From assembly GCA_945877235.1 (NCBI GenBank), contig CAMCRF010000008.1:39158-103157 (forward strand): 64,000 nt of DNA, written 5' to 3'. The position numbers and the translations under genes are program-made. Source of the DNA: Bordetella parapertussis (GTDB lineage: Bacteria > Pseudomonadota > Gammaproteobacteria > Burkholderiales > Burkholderiaceae_A). This document shows positions 34,542 through 44,997 of the stretch, piece by piece. A model generated the notes under the pieces. The model searched no databases, was not told where the DNA came from, and saw only the letters and a program-made list of their open reading frames with translations. Each line of letters opens with the position of its first letter. Within the stretch, counting starts at the first letter, position 1.

Positions 34542-37500
34542 CCATTCGCGTCCGAGGGGCACGACAGAACAATCTGAAAGACCTCTCGCTCGACATTCCG
34601 CTCGGCGAGCTCACCGTCGTCACAGGCGTATCTGGCTCAGGCAAGAGCTCGCTCGTCTTCGACACGATCTACGCCGAGGGACAGCGCCGCTACATTGAGA
34701 CCTTCTCAGCGTACGCGCGGCAATTTCTCGACCGCATGGACAAGCCGCAGGTCGACGCCATAGAGGGCGTTCCCCCTGCCATCGCAATCGATCAGACCAA
34801 TCCGGTTCGCACCTCCCGATCCACCGTGGGCACCATGACCGAGCTCACCGATCACCTCAAACTCCTCTTCGCACGAGCCGCCGAACTGATCTGCCCAAGC
34901 TGCAACCTGAGCGTGCAACGGGATCATGTCGACGGCATGGTCACGCTCGCGCTCGCCCAGCCAGAGGGGCAACGACTTGCGATAGTCTTCGCACGCGACG
35001 TACCTGAAGAGCTTGAGCAAGAGCAGCTCGAAGCCTGGCTCTCTGCGCAAGGTCTCACCCGTATCTACAGCCGCGAAGCGGGGCGCGTGTGGGTGATTGT
35101 GGATCGCCTCTCAGTCCAACCCGACACGGAGCGCAGCCGGCTTGCAGAGGCGTTTGAGACTGCGTTGCGATTTGGCGAAGGCCACTGTGAACTGATTCTC
35201 ATGGCGGGCAAGGAAGCCAGCGACCAGGACCGGCGCCTTCGGTTCTCCAGCGCGCTGCAATGCGCAAGCTGCGGGCTCGGATTTAAAGAAGCCCGGCCCG
35301 CCCTATTCTCATTCAACTCGCCCATCGGTGCCTGCGAAAGCTGCCGTGGATTTGGACGGGTGATTGGCATTGATCGGGGGCTGGTGGTCCCCAATGAGCG
35401 CCTCTCTCTGGCCGAGGGCGCCATCAAACCCTTCCAGAGCAAGTCCTACGAGGACTGCCAACAAGAGCTCTTAGCAGCTGCTCGCCGACGGGGCGTGGCC
35501 CATGACATTGCATGGCGAGATCTGCCCCCAGAGGACCGCAGCTGGGTCTTTGAGGGCGATGAGGACTGGTCAGGTGATTGGAAGCGGCAGTGGTATGGCG
35601 TGAACCGATTCTTTGAATACCTCGAGAGCAAGGCCTACAAGATGCATGTCCGGGTGCTGCTCTCGCGCTATCGGTCCTACACCGAGTGCCCGGCCTGCAA
35701 AGGCGCTCGGCTCAAACCAGAGGCCCTCGACTGGAGGGTGCTGGGACTGAACCTCCCAGCGGTCATGCAGATGTCAATTGACGAGGCGTGGGATTGGCTT
35801 GAACGGGTGGAGTCGGGGTGGGGTGAGTCCTCAGCCAGCGCCAGTCAGACTGCAGCCGCACAGCTGGTCTTTCGCGAGATGCGCGCCCGTCTGCGCTTCC
35901 TGCGAGAGGTGGGGCTTGGGTACCTCACGCTTGACCGACAGTCCAGAACACTCTCTGGCGGGGAGGTGCAGCGGATCAATCTCACCACTGCGCTCGGGAC
36001 TTCCCTGGTGAACACGCTCTTTGTGCTCGATGAACCCTCCATCGGCCTACACCCCAGGGACCTTCAACGGCTGATTGGCGTCATGCACCGACTGCGTGAT
36101 GCAGGCAACAGCCTGCTGGTGGTCGAGCACGACCCAGAGGTTATGCAGGCTGCAGACCGGATTATGGATATGGGTCCAGGCCCTGGAGAGCTGGGCGGGA
36201 GCCTATGTTTCAATGGACCCTACTCGGAGCTGCTGCGCGCGAACACCCTCACGGGACAGTACCTGCGCGGCGAGCGAAAGACCCAGGCTCAGCCGCCAAA
36301 GCCGCGTGCAAGTGTGCTGCAGGCCCATCGGCTGCGGCTGACCGATGTCCACGCAAACAACCTCAAACATCTCGACATTAGCATTCCGCTTCGTCACCTG
36401 GTCTGTGTGACTGGCGTGTCTGGCTCCGGAAAATCGACGCTGATTCAGGATGTGCTTTTCCCCGCACTCTGCAAGCACCTCGGCAAGGCAACTGAACCCC
36501 CCGGGCCGTTTGGTCAGATGGAAGGTGCGGCCCTCATCGCCGATGCACTTTTGGTCGATCAATCGCCCATCGGGCGCACCACCCGGTCAAACCCTGCGGT
36601 CTATGTGGGCGCGTTCGACGCCATTCGACGTCGCTTCGCAGAGGCGCCGCTCTCACTTCAGCGGGGCTACACCACGGGAACGTTCAGTTTCAATGCAGGA
36701 ACCGGTCGCTGCCCTACCTGCGCGGGGAGCGGTTTCGAGCAGGTCGAAATGCAGTTCCTCTCCGATGTCTACCTGAGCTGCCAAGATTGCAAGGGCAAAC
36801 GCTACCGTCCTGAGACATTAGAGGTCACTCTCGAGGGCCATTCGATCGGCGATGTGCTTGACTTCACAGTTCGGCAGGCGCTGAAGTTTTTCCACGCCGA
36901 TCCAGAGGTGCAGCGCAGGCTGCAGCCGCTTGTGGACGTGGGGCTCGATTACCTCCGACTTGGGCAGCCGGTACCCACCCTATCGGGCGGAGAGGCTCAG
37001 CGGCTGAAAATTGCAGGGCACTTAGCAGAGGCCAATGAGCGGGGAGGTAAAGCGAAGAAGGGCATGATGCTGATCTTCGACGAACCCACCACGGGGCTTC
37101 ATTTCGATGACATTGCCAAGCTCATCAGAGCCCTTCAGGCTCTCGTGAGCGCAGGCCACTCTCTGGTGGTGATCGAGCATAACCTCGACCTGATTGAGGC
37201 CGCTGACTGGATTCTCGATCTCGGACCCGAGGCGGGACCAGCGGGTGGAACCCTTGTGGCACAGGGTCAACAAGAGGACCTAATCGCCTGCCCTAACTCC
37301 CATACCGGACGGGCGTTGGCGCGCATGCGCGGGCTTACGGTCGAAGAGCAGACACCCGCTCCGAGGGCACGCATGCAGCCTGCCGAGGCGATCGAAATTC
37401 ACCATGCCCGAGAACATAATCTGAAGGATGTCAGCCTCACCATTCCGCGAAACAAGCTGACCGTGATCTCCGGCGTCTCGGGGTCGGGAAAATCAACTTT

Positions 37501-39994
37501 GGCCTTCGACATCTTGTTCTCTGAGGGGCAACGCCGTTATCTAGAGTCGCTCAACGCCTACGCCCGCCAATTCGTGCAGCCCGCCTCCCGGCCAGATGTC
37601 GATGCGATTTACGGCATTGCCCCAACGGTTGCCATCGAGCAGCGCACCAGTCGGGGGGGACGCAAGAGTACGGTGGGAACCCTCACTGAGATTCATCATT
37701 TCTTGCGCCTGCTGTATGTCAAGCTCGGCCAGCAGCACTGCCCAGAATGCCAGAGCCCCATTGCACCTCAAAGCCCCGAGGCGATCACAGCGAGCCTCAT
37801 GCGAGACTACAAGGGTCAGCATATTGGCGTGTTGGCCCCGCTGGTGGTTCAGCGCAAGGGCCTCTACCAAGACCTGGCCAAATGGGCACTCTCGCGCGGA
37901 CACACGCACCTGCGCGTAGACGGCGAGTTCCTGTCTACCGAGAAGTTTCCGCGGCTCGACCGATATCGCGTGCACACCATAGAGCTTCCCATTGGCGACC
38001 TGGTTGTTCTGCCTGAGCACGAGGCCCAGTTGCGAACGCTCGTCGACGAGGCGGTATTGCAGGGCCAAGGCAGCCTCACCGTGCTCTCCCCATTGCAAGG
38101 CCCATCAAGCCCACAGGCGCGACTCTTCTCGACCAAGCGTGCCTGCCCAGTCTGCACGACCAGTCTTCCGGAGCCCGAGCCTCGGATGTTCTCCTACAAC
38201 CACGCGCTTGGCTGGTGCCCGGGTTGCACGGGTACCGGCCTATTTGGTCAGGCCCTCAAAGAGGGTGAGAGTGGTGAGGAAGACCAATACCTCGAGCGCG
38301 AGCCCACGGATGAGGAAGACACCGAGCTACCTTGCCCGACCTGTGAGGGTGCGCGTCTCAATCCCGTTGCCCGTGCGGTCACCATTGCACAGACTGGGCT
38401 GCATGAGGTCTCCGACCTCGCGCTCGATCGCTTGCCCGCGTGGCTCTCAGCGACGGCAGCAGGTTTCAATCCCCGCGAGACGGCGATCGCTGAGGGGCTC
38501 ATTCAAGAAATCCAGGCACGGGTGGCCTTCTTGTGCTCCGTTGGGCTTGGCTACCTCAACCTCAACCGAGCAGCGCCCACCCTCTCGGGCGGAGAGGCAC
38601 AACGCATCCGACTCGCCGCGCAGTTGGGCTCGAACCTGCAAGGTGTCTGTTATGTCTTGGATGAGCCCTCTATTGGATTGCATCCGCAAGACAATCAGGC
38701 TCTATTGCTGCTGCTGCGCCAGCTTCAAGAGAAGGGGAACACCGTGGTGGTGGTCGAGCACGACGAGGAAACCCTCGCCATTGCAGACCACCTCATTGAT
38801 ATGGGCCCCGGTGCGGGCAAACGTGGCGGTGGCGTGGTGGCTCAAGGCCAGGCGAGCGATCTCATGGCCTGCGAGGCCTCGGTCACGGGGCGCTACCTGC
38901 GTGAACCCATGCAGCCACCCCAGGCCCCACTGCGTGCGCCTGCCGAGGACTGGCTCGAGATTCGGGGGGCAAACCTTCACAACCTGAAGGGGATTACCGT
39001 TCCCATTCCATTGCGACGACTTACCGTGGTCACCGGGGTATCAGGCTCTGGTAAGTCCACCCTTGTGCGAGATGTACTGAGGTCAAACCTAAGCCGCGCA
39101 GTCGATCAGCAACGCTCTCGCGCAGGTCGCGCAAGGCAAGTCCTCTGGGCTGGCTGCGAATCGATTGAGCACTGGGAATCGATCGACCGCGTGCTGGAAG
39201 TCGACCAGACGCCGATTGGCAAGACCCCCCGCTCCACACCGGCGACCTACACCGGCCTGTGGGATGACATTCGTAAGCTCTACGCAGATGGCGAGGATGC
39301 ACGAAGGCGCGGCTGGGCGGCGAACCGCTTCTCTTTTAATACGGGCCAAGGTCGATGCGAGGTCTGTGAGGGCCAAGGCTGGCAAACCATCGAGATGAGT
39401 TTTCTACCGAATGTGCGTGTGGTGTGCGATGCCTGTGCAGGCAGTCGGTTCAACGCGGAGACGCGCCTCGCCCGCTGGAGGGGACATGCAATTTCAGACG
39501 TACTCTCGATGTCCGTCGACGAGGCGCTCGAGGCCTTTGATGGCGTCTCAAAGATTAAGCGTCCATTGCAGCTCATGCAGGACTTAGGCCTTGGCTACTT
39601 GAGCTTGGGTCAGCCCAGCCCAACGCTCTCAGGCGGAGAATCCCAGCGCATCAAACTGGTCGCAGAGTTGGCCAAGACCCGTCAGACAGGCCACACCCTC
39701 TATGTGCTCGATGAGCCTACGGTTGGACTCCACCTCTCCGATGTCGAGCGACTGATCCACGCGCTGCATCAGCTGGTCGCACTCGGGCACAGCGTGGTGG
39801 TCATCGAGCACCAGCTCGACCTCTGGGCACAGGCCGACTGGCTTGTGGACCTCGGCCCCGCGGGCGGTGCGGCGGGTGGACAGGTTGTTGCATCCGGTCC
39901 TCCTCGCACCGTGGCGCAGCAGCCCACACCAACTGGCAGGTGCCTGAACGAATTCCTTACGAAGGCTTCTTCGCGAGGTCGGCCGCCGTTGTAA
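34538..39994 (+). CDS. uvrA: Double-length excinuclease UvrA (two tandem UvrA units)
   Basis: The 1818-residue protein is about twice the usual 940 and consists of two complete UvrA units. Four Walker A motifs GVSGSGK occur at about residues 30, 626, 979 and 1500. Four ABC signatures are seen (LSGGEVQRI, LSGGEAQRL, LSGGEAQRI, LSGGESQRI). Each half carries its own UvrB-binding-type block (SAYARQFLDRM; NAYARQFVQPA) and zinc cysteine modules (for example CPTCAGSGFEQ; CEVCEGQGWQT). The boundary is near residue 940. UvrA normally acts as a dimer in nucleotide-excision repair, so the fusion may be an intramolecular dimer. The frame is unbroken. Confidence 0.95.
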   Translation: MTIRVRGARQNNLKDLSLDIPLGELTVVTGVSGSGKSSLVFDTIYAEGQRRYIETFSAYARQFLDRMDKPQVDAIEGVPPAIAIDQTNPVRTSRSTVGTMTELTDHLKLLFARAAELICPSCNLSVQRDHVDGMVTLALAQPEGQRLAIVFARDVPEELEQEQLEAWLSAQGLTRIYSREAGRVWVIVDRLSVQPDTERSRLAEAFETALRFGEGHCELILMAGKEASDQDRRLRFSSALQCASCGLGFKEARPALFSFNSPIGACESCRGFGRVIGIDRGLVVPNERLSLAEGAIKPFQSKSYEDCQQELLAAARRRGVAHDIAWRDLPPEDRSWVFEGDEDWSGDWKRQWYGVNRFFEYLESKAYKMHVRVLLSRYRSYTECPACKGARLKPEALDWRVLGLNLPAVMQMSIDEAWDWLERVESGWGESSASASQTAAAQLVFREMRARLRFLREVGLGYLTLDRQSRTLSGGEVQRINLTTALGTSLVNTLFVLDEPSIGLHPRDLQRLIGVMHRLRDAGNSLLVVEHDPEVMQAADRIMDMGPGPGELGGSLCFNGPYSELLRANTLTGQYLRGERKTQAQPPKPRASVLQAHRLRLTDVHANNLKHLDISIPLRHLVCVTGVSGSGKSTLIQDVLFPALCKHLGKATEPPGPFGQMEGAALIADALLVDQSPIGRTTRSNPAVYVGAFDAIRRRFAEAPLSLQRGYTTGTFSFNAGTGRCPTCAGSGFEQVEMQFLSDVYLSCQDCKGKRYRPETLEVTLEGHSIGDVLDFTVRQALKFFHADPEVQRRLQPLVDVGLDYLRLGQPVPTLSGGEAQRLKIAGHLAEANERGGKAKKGMMLIFDEPTTGLHFDDIAKLIRALQALVSAGHSLVVIEHNLDLIEAADWILDLGPEAGPAGGTLVAQGQQEDLIACPNSHTGRALARMRGLTVEEQTPAPRARMQPAEAIEIHHAREHNLKDVSLTIPRNKLTVISGVSGSGKSTLAFDILFSEGQRRYLESLNAYARQFVQPASRPDVDAIYGIAPTVAIEQRTSRGGRKSTVGTLTEIHHFLRLLYVKLGQQHCPECQSPIAPQSPEAITASLMRDYKGQHIGVLAPLVVQRKGLYQDLAKWALSRGHTHLRVDGEFLSTEKFPRLDRYRVHTIELPIGDLVVLPEHEAQLRTLVDEAVLQGQGSLTVLSPLQGPSSPQARLFSTKRACPVCTTSLPEPEPRMFSYNHALGWCPGCTGTGLFGQALKEGESGEEDQYLEREPTDEEDTELPCPTCEGARLNPVARAVTIAQTGLHEVSDLALDRLPAWLSATAAGFNPRETAIAEGLIQEIQARVAFLCSVGLGYLNLNRAAPTLSGGEAQRIRLAAQLGSNLQGVCYVLDEPSIGLHPQDNQALLLLLRQLQEKGNTVVVVEHDEETLAIADHLIDMGPGAGKRGGGVVAQGQASDLMACEASVTGRYLREPMQPPQAPLRAPAEDWLEIRGANLHNLKGITVPIPLRRLTVVTGVSGSGKSTLVRDVLRSNLSRAVDQQRSRAGRARQVLWAGCESIEHWESIDRVLEVDQTPIGKTPRSTPATYTGLWDDIRKLYADGEDARRRGWAANRFSFNTGQGRCEVCEGQGWQTIEMSFLPNVRVVCDACAGSRFNAETRLARWRGHAISDVLSMSVDEALEAFDGVSKIKRPLQLMQDLGLGYLSLGQPSPTLSGGESQRIKLVAELAKTRQTGHTLYVLDEPTVGLHLSDVERLIHALHQLVALGHSVVVIEHQLDLWAQADWLVDLGPAGGAAGGQVVASGPPRTVAQQPTPTGRCLNEFLTKASSRGRPPL

Positions 39995-41012
39995 AGGCGT
40001 CGGCGTAAAACTCGTCCTCTGGCAGCCCGCACTGGGCAACAAAATCGGCTTTTGCCGACTGAACCACAATCGGCGCCCCACAGGCATACACACAGTGGCC
40101 CGACAGGTCAGGGAAGTCTTGCATGACCGCCTGGTGCACAAAACCAGTGCGACCGGTCCAGGCATCCTCCGCGAGGGCATCACTGACCACCGGCACGAAG
40201 GTGAAGTGGGGCAGTTCACGCGCCCAGGTTTGGGCAAGCTCCATCATGTACAGGTCGTGCGGACGACGTCCTCCCCAGTAGAGCGTCATGGGACGCTCAA
40301 CATGCTTAAAGCGCGCATGTTCGACCACCGCCTTGATGGGCGCGAAACCCGTACCACTGGCCAATAGCACCATGGGGCGCGCACTGTCCTCACGCAAAAA
40401 GAAGGTGCCTTGGGGGCCCTCAAATCGGAGGATGTCTTTTTCCTTGACCGCATTAATGGATGGAGTACCCGAGCCGAACAACGCGTCGGTGAATGCGCCC
40501 CCCGGCGTGTGTCGGATGTGCAACTCAATGGGGCCCTGCTCATGGGGTGCAGAGGCCATGGAATAGCTTCGGCGTTTTCCATCCTTCAGCAGAATGTCAA
40601 TGTACTGGCCAGCCAAGAACTCAAACTTCTCGGTGGCGGGAAGCTGGAGCTTTACCACTGCAACATCGGGCGCTGTGCGCTCAATACTGGCAACCCGACA
40701 GGGCAGCTTTCGAATGGGAATCATGCCCTCTGCAGCAACCACGCGGGCTGAGACCGTGACATCGGATTCTGCACAGGCTTGGCAGAGCAGCAGCCCACCC
40801 GCATCCCGCTCCGCGTCGCTGAGCGCCTTCTTTTGGTAGGTGCCATGGTCGACGGACCCGGCGATGAGCGTGGCCTTGCAGGAGCCGCAGGCCCCATCCT
40901 TGCAGCCATACGGCAGAACAACCCCCGCACGCAGGGCTGCTGCGAGCAAGGTCTCGCCATCGTCAACAGGAAAACTTCGGCCGGAAGGTGTGAGGGTGCA
41001 GGTTTTGGTCAT
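39957..41012 (-). CDS. 2Fe-2S ferredoxin / ferredoxin-NAD(P)H reductase fusion protein
   Basis: The 351-residue reductase has an N-terminal plant-type [2Fe-2S] domain (PYGCKDGACGSCKATL, then LCQACAES). An FAD domain (RRSYSMAS) and an NAD-binding domain (MVLLASGTGFAPIKA) ending in CGAP and a C-terminal acidic stretch follow. It resembles the enzyme named CDP-6-deoxy-3,4-glucoseen reductase (AscD) in Burkholderiales, but no deoxysugar genes are nearby, so it may serve another oxygenase or reductase. I use the ATG at 41012. Its 3' end overlaps uvrA by 38 bp. Confidence 0.9.
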   Translation of the reverse strand: MTKTCTLTPSGRSFPVDDGETLLAAALRAGVVLPYGCKDGACGSCKATLIAGSVDHGTYQKKALSDAERDAGGLLLCQACAESDVTVSARVVAAEGMIPIRKLPCRVASIERTAPDVAVVKLQLPATEKFEFLAGQYIDILLKDGKRRSYSMASAPHEQGPIELHIRHTPGGAFTDALFGSGTPSINAVKEKDILRFEGPQGTFFLREDSARPMVLLASGTGFAPIKAVVEHARFKHVERPMTLYWGGRRPHDLYMMELAQTWARELPHFTFVPVVSDALAEDAWTGRTGFVHQAVMQDFPDLSGHCVYACGAPIVVQSAKADFVAQCGLPEDEFYADAFTTAADLAKKPS

Positions 41013-41040
41013 GATGTGAGGGATTGTAACGACGGGGCCA

Positions 41041-42165
41041 CTAGAGTCCCCTTCGTTGGACCCAGGAAAAGAGCAAGGTTGCAAATACCAAGGCGGCAAA
41101 GCTGGGCAGAAAGACAACTGCTGCGGGCGGCCATGCTGCTAACAGACCCAGGTGCGAAAAGAGGCTATTGACCAGATGGAACCCCAGACCGGCCGCAATG
41201 CCCAGACTCAGCTTGAGGCCAAGCGAGCCCGAGCGGCCTTTTACATAGGCAGCGGGTAGGGCCAGCAAAAGCATCACCCAGACCGTCCACGGGTAGAGGA
41301 TTTTTTTCCAAAGGGCGAGTTCATAACGCACCGACTGCTGGCGCGCCTCCCGCAGGAAGGTGCTTGTGGCGAAGAGGTCGCGGGCAGACATTTGCTCGGG
41401 CTTGACGCGCAAGGCCGAGACCGCGCCGGGAGTGAGGGTGCTCTCGAGTTGGGCCTCGGGAACCTCAAACCGGGCCACACGCCCATCCGGCTCAAAAATA
41501 AAGCCCTGGACGGCCTCAAGGCGCCAACGGCTGCCCACCGGCGGGGTGCCCACCTGGATCTGAGCCCGGCGCGCACGAAGCACACGTTGAAGCTGTCGAT
41601 CTCGCCCAAACTCGTAGATCACCACCTGTGAGAGTGACTGATCGGGGAGTACGCTGGAAAAGTTGACCATGCGTTCCGAGACAGCACCACTCAAAGCACC
41701 TGCTGGGTCTCGCAGCCAATATCCAGACTTCAGCGCACTTCGACCAGAGGCGCCCAGGGCTGAGGCCTTCACCCGAGCCGACTCTGCCTCCGTCGATGGC
41801 ACCACCCACTCGGAGACCCAGGCAGTCGCAAGGGCGAATGGCAGCCCCATGAGCAGCACCGCAAGAAGGGCACGAGCGGGCCCATAGCCCGCTGCCCGGG
41901 CTGCAGTGAATTCAGAGTCCCCCGCAAGCTCCGCAAAAGCCCACAAGCCCCCAATCAGGCAGGCGATGGGCATGAGCTCAACCGCGAGCGCAGGCAGTCG
42001 ATACAGGGTAGCTTGCAGCGCGGTCGTAAATCCGAAGCCTCCGCGCCCAATGCGGTCTAGCTCTCCGACCATCTCAAAGACCGCAAAGAGGCCCAGGAGG
42101 CCCACCAAGACCATGACCACGCGCAGCCAGACCAGACGGGTCATGTATCGAGAGAACCGGTCCAT
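41041..42165 (-). CDS. lptG: LPS export system permease LptG
   Basis: The 374-residue protein has six membrane helices with a large periplasmic jellyroll domain between helices 3 and 4. The N-terminus MDRFSRYMTRLVWLRVVMVL and the ELMPIACLIGGLWAFAELA block are typical of YjgQ/LptG. With LptF and LptB it drives lipopolysaccharide extraction from the inner membrane. It lies six bases after lptF in the usual order. Confidence 0.95.
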   Translation of the reverse strand: MDRFSRYMTRLVWLRVVMVLVGLLGLFAVFEMVGELDRIGRGGFGFTTALQATLYRLPALAVELMPIACLIGGLWAFAELAGDSEFTAARAAGYGPARALLAVLLMGLPFALATAWVSEWVVPSTEAESARVKASALGASGRSALKSGYWLRDPAGALSGAVSERMVNFSSVLPDQSLSQVVIYEFGRDRQLQRVLRARRAQIQVGTPPVGSRWRLEAVQGFIFEPDGRVARFEVPEAQLESTLTPGAVSALRVKPEQMSARDLFATSTFLREARQQSVRYELALWKKILYPWTVWVMLLLALPAAYVKGRSGSLGLKLSLGIAAGLGFHLVNSLFSHLGLLAAWPPAAVVFLPSFAALVFATLLFSWVQRRGL

Positions 42166-42171
42166 AGTGGC

Positions 42172-43329
42172 TCAGCGCCCCCGTCCCTGGGCGTTTTGGG
42201 GCCCGGATGAGGAGAAGCCCGCCAGGACGGCAGAAAGTCGCGCAAAAGGCCCACGCCTGGGCCGATACCGCCACCAGAGCAGCAAGGTGATGACGACGAT
42301 CAGTGCGGCGTGAAGCGGCCACCACCCCCAGGTGAAATCCACCTTCTGTTGCGCGATCCATGCCTGTGAAACCGTGAGGAGGTTCAGGGCTGCCATGGAG
42401 ATTAAGAAGGCCGATGCCATGTGGAAAGAGCGACCTAGACGAGGGTTCACGAAAGACAGCGGGATGGCCAGCAGGGCCAGCAAGCATGTAAGCAACGGAA
42501 GCCCGATCCGAAAGGCCATTTCCCCTTGCGCCTGCGGCCCCCAATCCGCCCAGAGGCCGTCGACTGAGCGGGCACGAACCGAGGCGTCGAGTGCTGGTCG
42601 CGGCGGGGGTATGTCTAAGCGCAAGGCATAGGATTCAAACGACATGCGACCCACCTCAAGTGCGTTTGGTGACTGCGGCGAATTCAGATCGACGCGCATG
42701 CCATCCCGCACCTTCGCCCACGAGAGCCCATCAGAGTCGACCTCCAACCGCCCTCCAGAGGCCATGAGCACCATCTCGGCACCATCGGCCTCGCGCTGAA
42801 GCACAAAGACCAAGCCCAGTTCACCCGAGCCTGGATCGGGATTCTCCACAAAGAAAACCCTACGACCCGAGGAGGATTCTCCGAACTGCCCCGGAGCGAG
42901 GCGCTGAGCATCGCCACGAGCCTCAAAGCCCTCCCTGAGCTTGTCGGTTTGATCGCGGGTCCATGGCGTAATGACGAGGGTTGAGGCCGCAGTCAGCAAG
43001 ACCCACGGCAGAGCGAAGCGCACCACAGGCGTCATGAGGCCAAGGGCGCTCACCCCACTGGACTGCCAGATCACCATTTCAGAGCTACGCCACATCCGTG
43101 AAAACACCAAGAGCACGGAGGTGACCGCGGTGAGGCAGGCAATGAGCCCCAGAGAGCTGAGCGAGGACAGGGCGATGAGCGGCAGCAGCAAAGCCTCGTC
43201 AGCCTTACCCGCCGCGGCCCGGCCAAGCTGCCGGATGAGCGCCGAGGTGATGACGATCGCGAGGATGGTGGCAAAGACAATTCCTGCCGTGCTACGCAAC
43301 TCACGCACCAGAGATTTGTGAAAGATCAC
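42172..43329 (-). CDS. lptF: LPS export system permease LptF
   Basis: The 385-residue partner permease of LptG begins MIFHKSLVRELRSTAGIVFA and has six helices with a periplasmic jellyroll (LAPGQFGESSSGRRVFFVEN). It is the first gene of lptFG, transcribed divergently from pepA with a 42-bp gap. Confidence 0.95.
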   Translation of the reverse strand: MIFHKSLVRELRSTAGIVFATILAIVITSALIRQLGRAAAGKADEALLLPLIALSSLSSLGLIACLTAVTSVLLVFSRMWRSSEMVIWQSSGVSALGLMTPVVRFALPWVLLTAASTLVITPWTRDQTDKLREGFEARGDAQRLAPGQFGESSSGRRVFFVENPDPGSGELGLVFVLQREADGAEMVLMASGGRLEVDSDGLSWAKVRDGMRVDLNSPQSPNALEVGRMSFESYALRLDIPPPRPALDASVRARSVDGLWADWGPQAQGEMAFRIGLPLLTCLLALLAIPLSFVNPRLGRSFHMASAFLISMAALNLLTVSQAWIAQQKVDFTWGWWPLHAALIVVITLLLWWRYRPRRGPFARLSAVLAGFSSSGPQNAQGRGR

Positions 43330-43371
43330 GAACTTTTATAATGTCGCTTTGCTGAAGAAAGGCATTGTGTC

Positions 43372-44997
43372 ATGACCGCCACCTCTACCCCCAAAGAATC
43401 CAAAGAAACCAAAGACCTAAAAGACCCCGGCGAAGCCCGTGAGTCGATCGATTTCAGCGCCAGCAACAAGCCGGTTGACCGCTCGAACGCAGACTGCGCT
43501 TGGGTTGGTGTGTATGCCACTGCTGCTGGGGCAGAGCTCTCTCCCTCGGCCCGCGTGGTCGACAAGGTGTCGGATGGCGCCATTGCCAAGCTTTTAAAGG
43601 CTGGCGACTTTGACGCCAAGCTCGGGAACTGCTTCTTGGTCCGAGACCTTCCAGGGCTGGGCATCAGCCGAGTGCTGCTCGTAGGCCTTGGGAAAAAAGA
43701 CGGCTTTAACGAAAAATCTTATGCAGACGCCGTGAAGGCCGCATCGAAAGCCATGGTGAGCCTCAAAGGTGTTCGCCGCGTGTCGTCCTACCTCACTGAA
43801 TTGGGCATGGACAGCCAAGACGGTGAGTGGCGCGCTCAGACCCATGTCACCGCTATGCGCGAAGCGCTCTATAGGTTCGAACGATTCAAAACCCGCAAGG
43901 ACCAACCAGAAGACAAGGCCTCAAACGCCAAGACGGCCAAGACCGTCAAGTCCGATCAGCCAGCCCTGCGTGAAGTCGAGATGCTGCTGCCCGGCGATAT
44001 GCGCCCAACAGACGCCCCGAAGGTGCTCACCGACGCCGTGGCTATTGCCAATGGCATCGAGCTCGCCAAGGACCTGGGCAATCTTCCCCCCAACATTTGC
44101 ACACCCACCCATCTCGCCACGGTTGCCCGAGGTATGGCCCGCCAGTTCCGCATGAAGGTCGAGGTCCTCGATCGAGCCGCCATGGAGAAACTCGGGATGC
44201 ACTCTCTGCTCGCCGTGTCAGCGGGATCAGCGCAGCCCCCCCAGTTCATCGTCCTTCATCACCACGGTGGCACCGCCAAGGAGGCTCCCATGGTGCTCGT
44301 GGGCAAGGGCATTACCTTTGACACAGGCGGCATCTCACTGAAGCCGGGCGCCGACATGGACGAAATGAAGTACGACATGTCCGGCGCCTCAAGCGTCCTG
44401 GGTGTCATGCGAGCGGTCGGCGAGATGAGCCTCAAGCGCAATGTGATCGGGGTCATTCCAACCTGCGAGAACATGCCCAGTGGCACAGCGACCCGACCCG
44501 GCGACATTGTGACGTCCATGTCAGGTCAGACCATTGAGATCCTCAATACCGATGCCGAAGGCCGCCTGATTCTCTGCGACGCACTCACCTACGTCGAGAA
44601 ACACTTCAAGCCAGCCTGTGTCGTCGATATGGCCACCCTGACGGGCGCCTGCGTCATTGCCTTGGGCCATGTGAACTCGGGCCTTTTCTCCGCCGACGAT
44701 GCCTTGGCAGATGCGCTCATCAAAGCTGGCAAGAAGCGCCTCGACCCCGCCTGGCGCATGCCGCTTGAAGAGGACTACCAAGAGCAGCTCAAGTCCCCGT
44801 TTGCCGACATGGCAAACATCGGCGGTCGCGCGGCAGGCAGCGTCACCGCCGCATGCTTCCTCTGGCGTTTTGCCAAAGCCTACCGTTGGGCTCACCTCGA
44901 CATTGCCGGCACCGCATGGAAGAGCGGAGCACAGAAGGGAGCCACCGGGCGGCCCGTGGGTCTGCTGGTGGAGTTCCTCAAAAACGGCCTTGCGTGA
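43372..44997 (+). CDS. pepA: Leucyl aminopeptidase (cytosol aminopeptidase, M17)
   Basis: The 541-residue peptidase carries the two-metal active site in [17 protein letters not shown] and NTDAEGRL, with the M17 N-terminal domain. An unusual Lys/Glu/Asp-rich leader of about 30 residues ([20 protein letters not shown]) precedes the family start and looks disordered. A further Lys-rich linker ([15 protein letters not shown]) lies near residue 185. It couples to holC by a GTGA overlap, the common pepA-holC-valS order. Confidence 0.95.
   Translation: MTATSTPKESKETKDLKDPGEARESIDFSASNKPVDRSNADCAWVGVYATAAGAELSPSARVVDKVSDGAIAKLLKAGDFDAKLGNCFLVRDLPGLGISRVLLVGLGKKDGFNEKSYADAVKAASKAMVSLKGVRRVSSYLTELGMDSQDGEWRAQTHVTAMREALYRFERFKTRKDQPEDKASNAKTAKTVKSDQPALREVEMLLPGDMRPTDAPKVLTDAVAIANGIELAKDLGNLPPNICTPTHLATVARGMARQFRMKVEVLDRAAMEKLGMHSLLAVSAGSAQPPQFIVLHHHGGTAKEAPMVLVGKGITFDTGGISLKPGADMDEMKYDMSGASSVLGVMRAVGEMSLKRNVIGVIPTCENMPSGTATRPGDIVTSMSGQTIEILNTDAEGRLILCDALTYVEKHFKPACVVDMATLTGACVIALGHVNSGLFSADDALADALIKAGKKRLDPAWRMPLEEDYQEQLKSPFADMANIGGRAAGSVTAACFLWRFAKAYRWAHLDIAGTAWKSGAQKGATGRPVGLLVEFLKNGLA

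Noticed and set aside
34538..39994. Two separate uvrA genes merged by a sequencing error
   Set aside because: The joint near residue 940 is an unbroken linker without a leftover start site or stop codon, and the frame stays open across it; still worth a coverage check.
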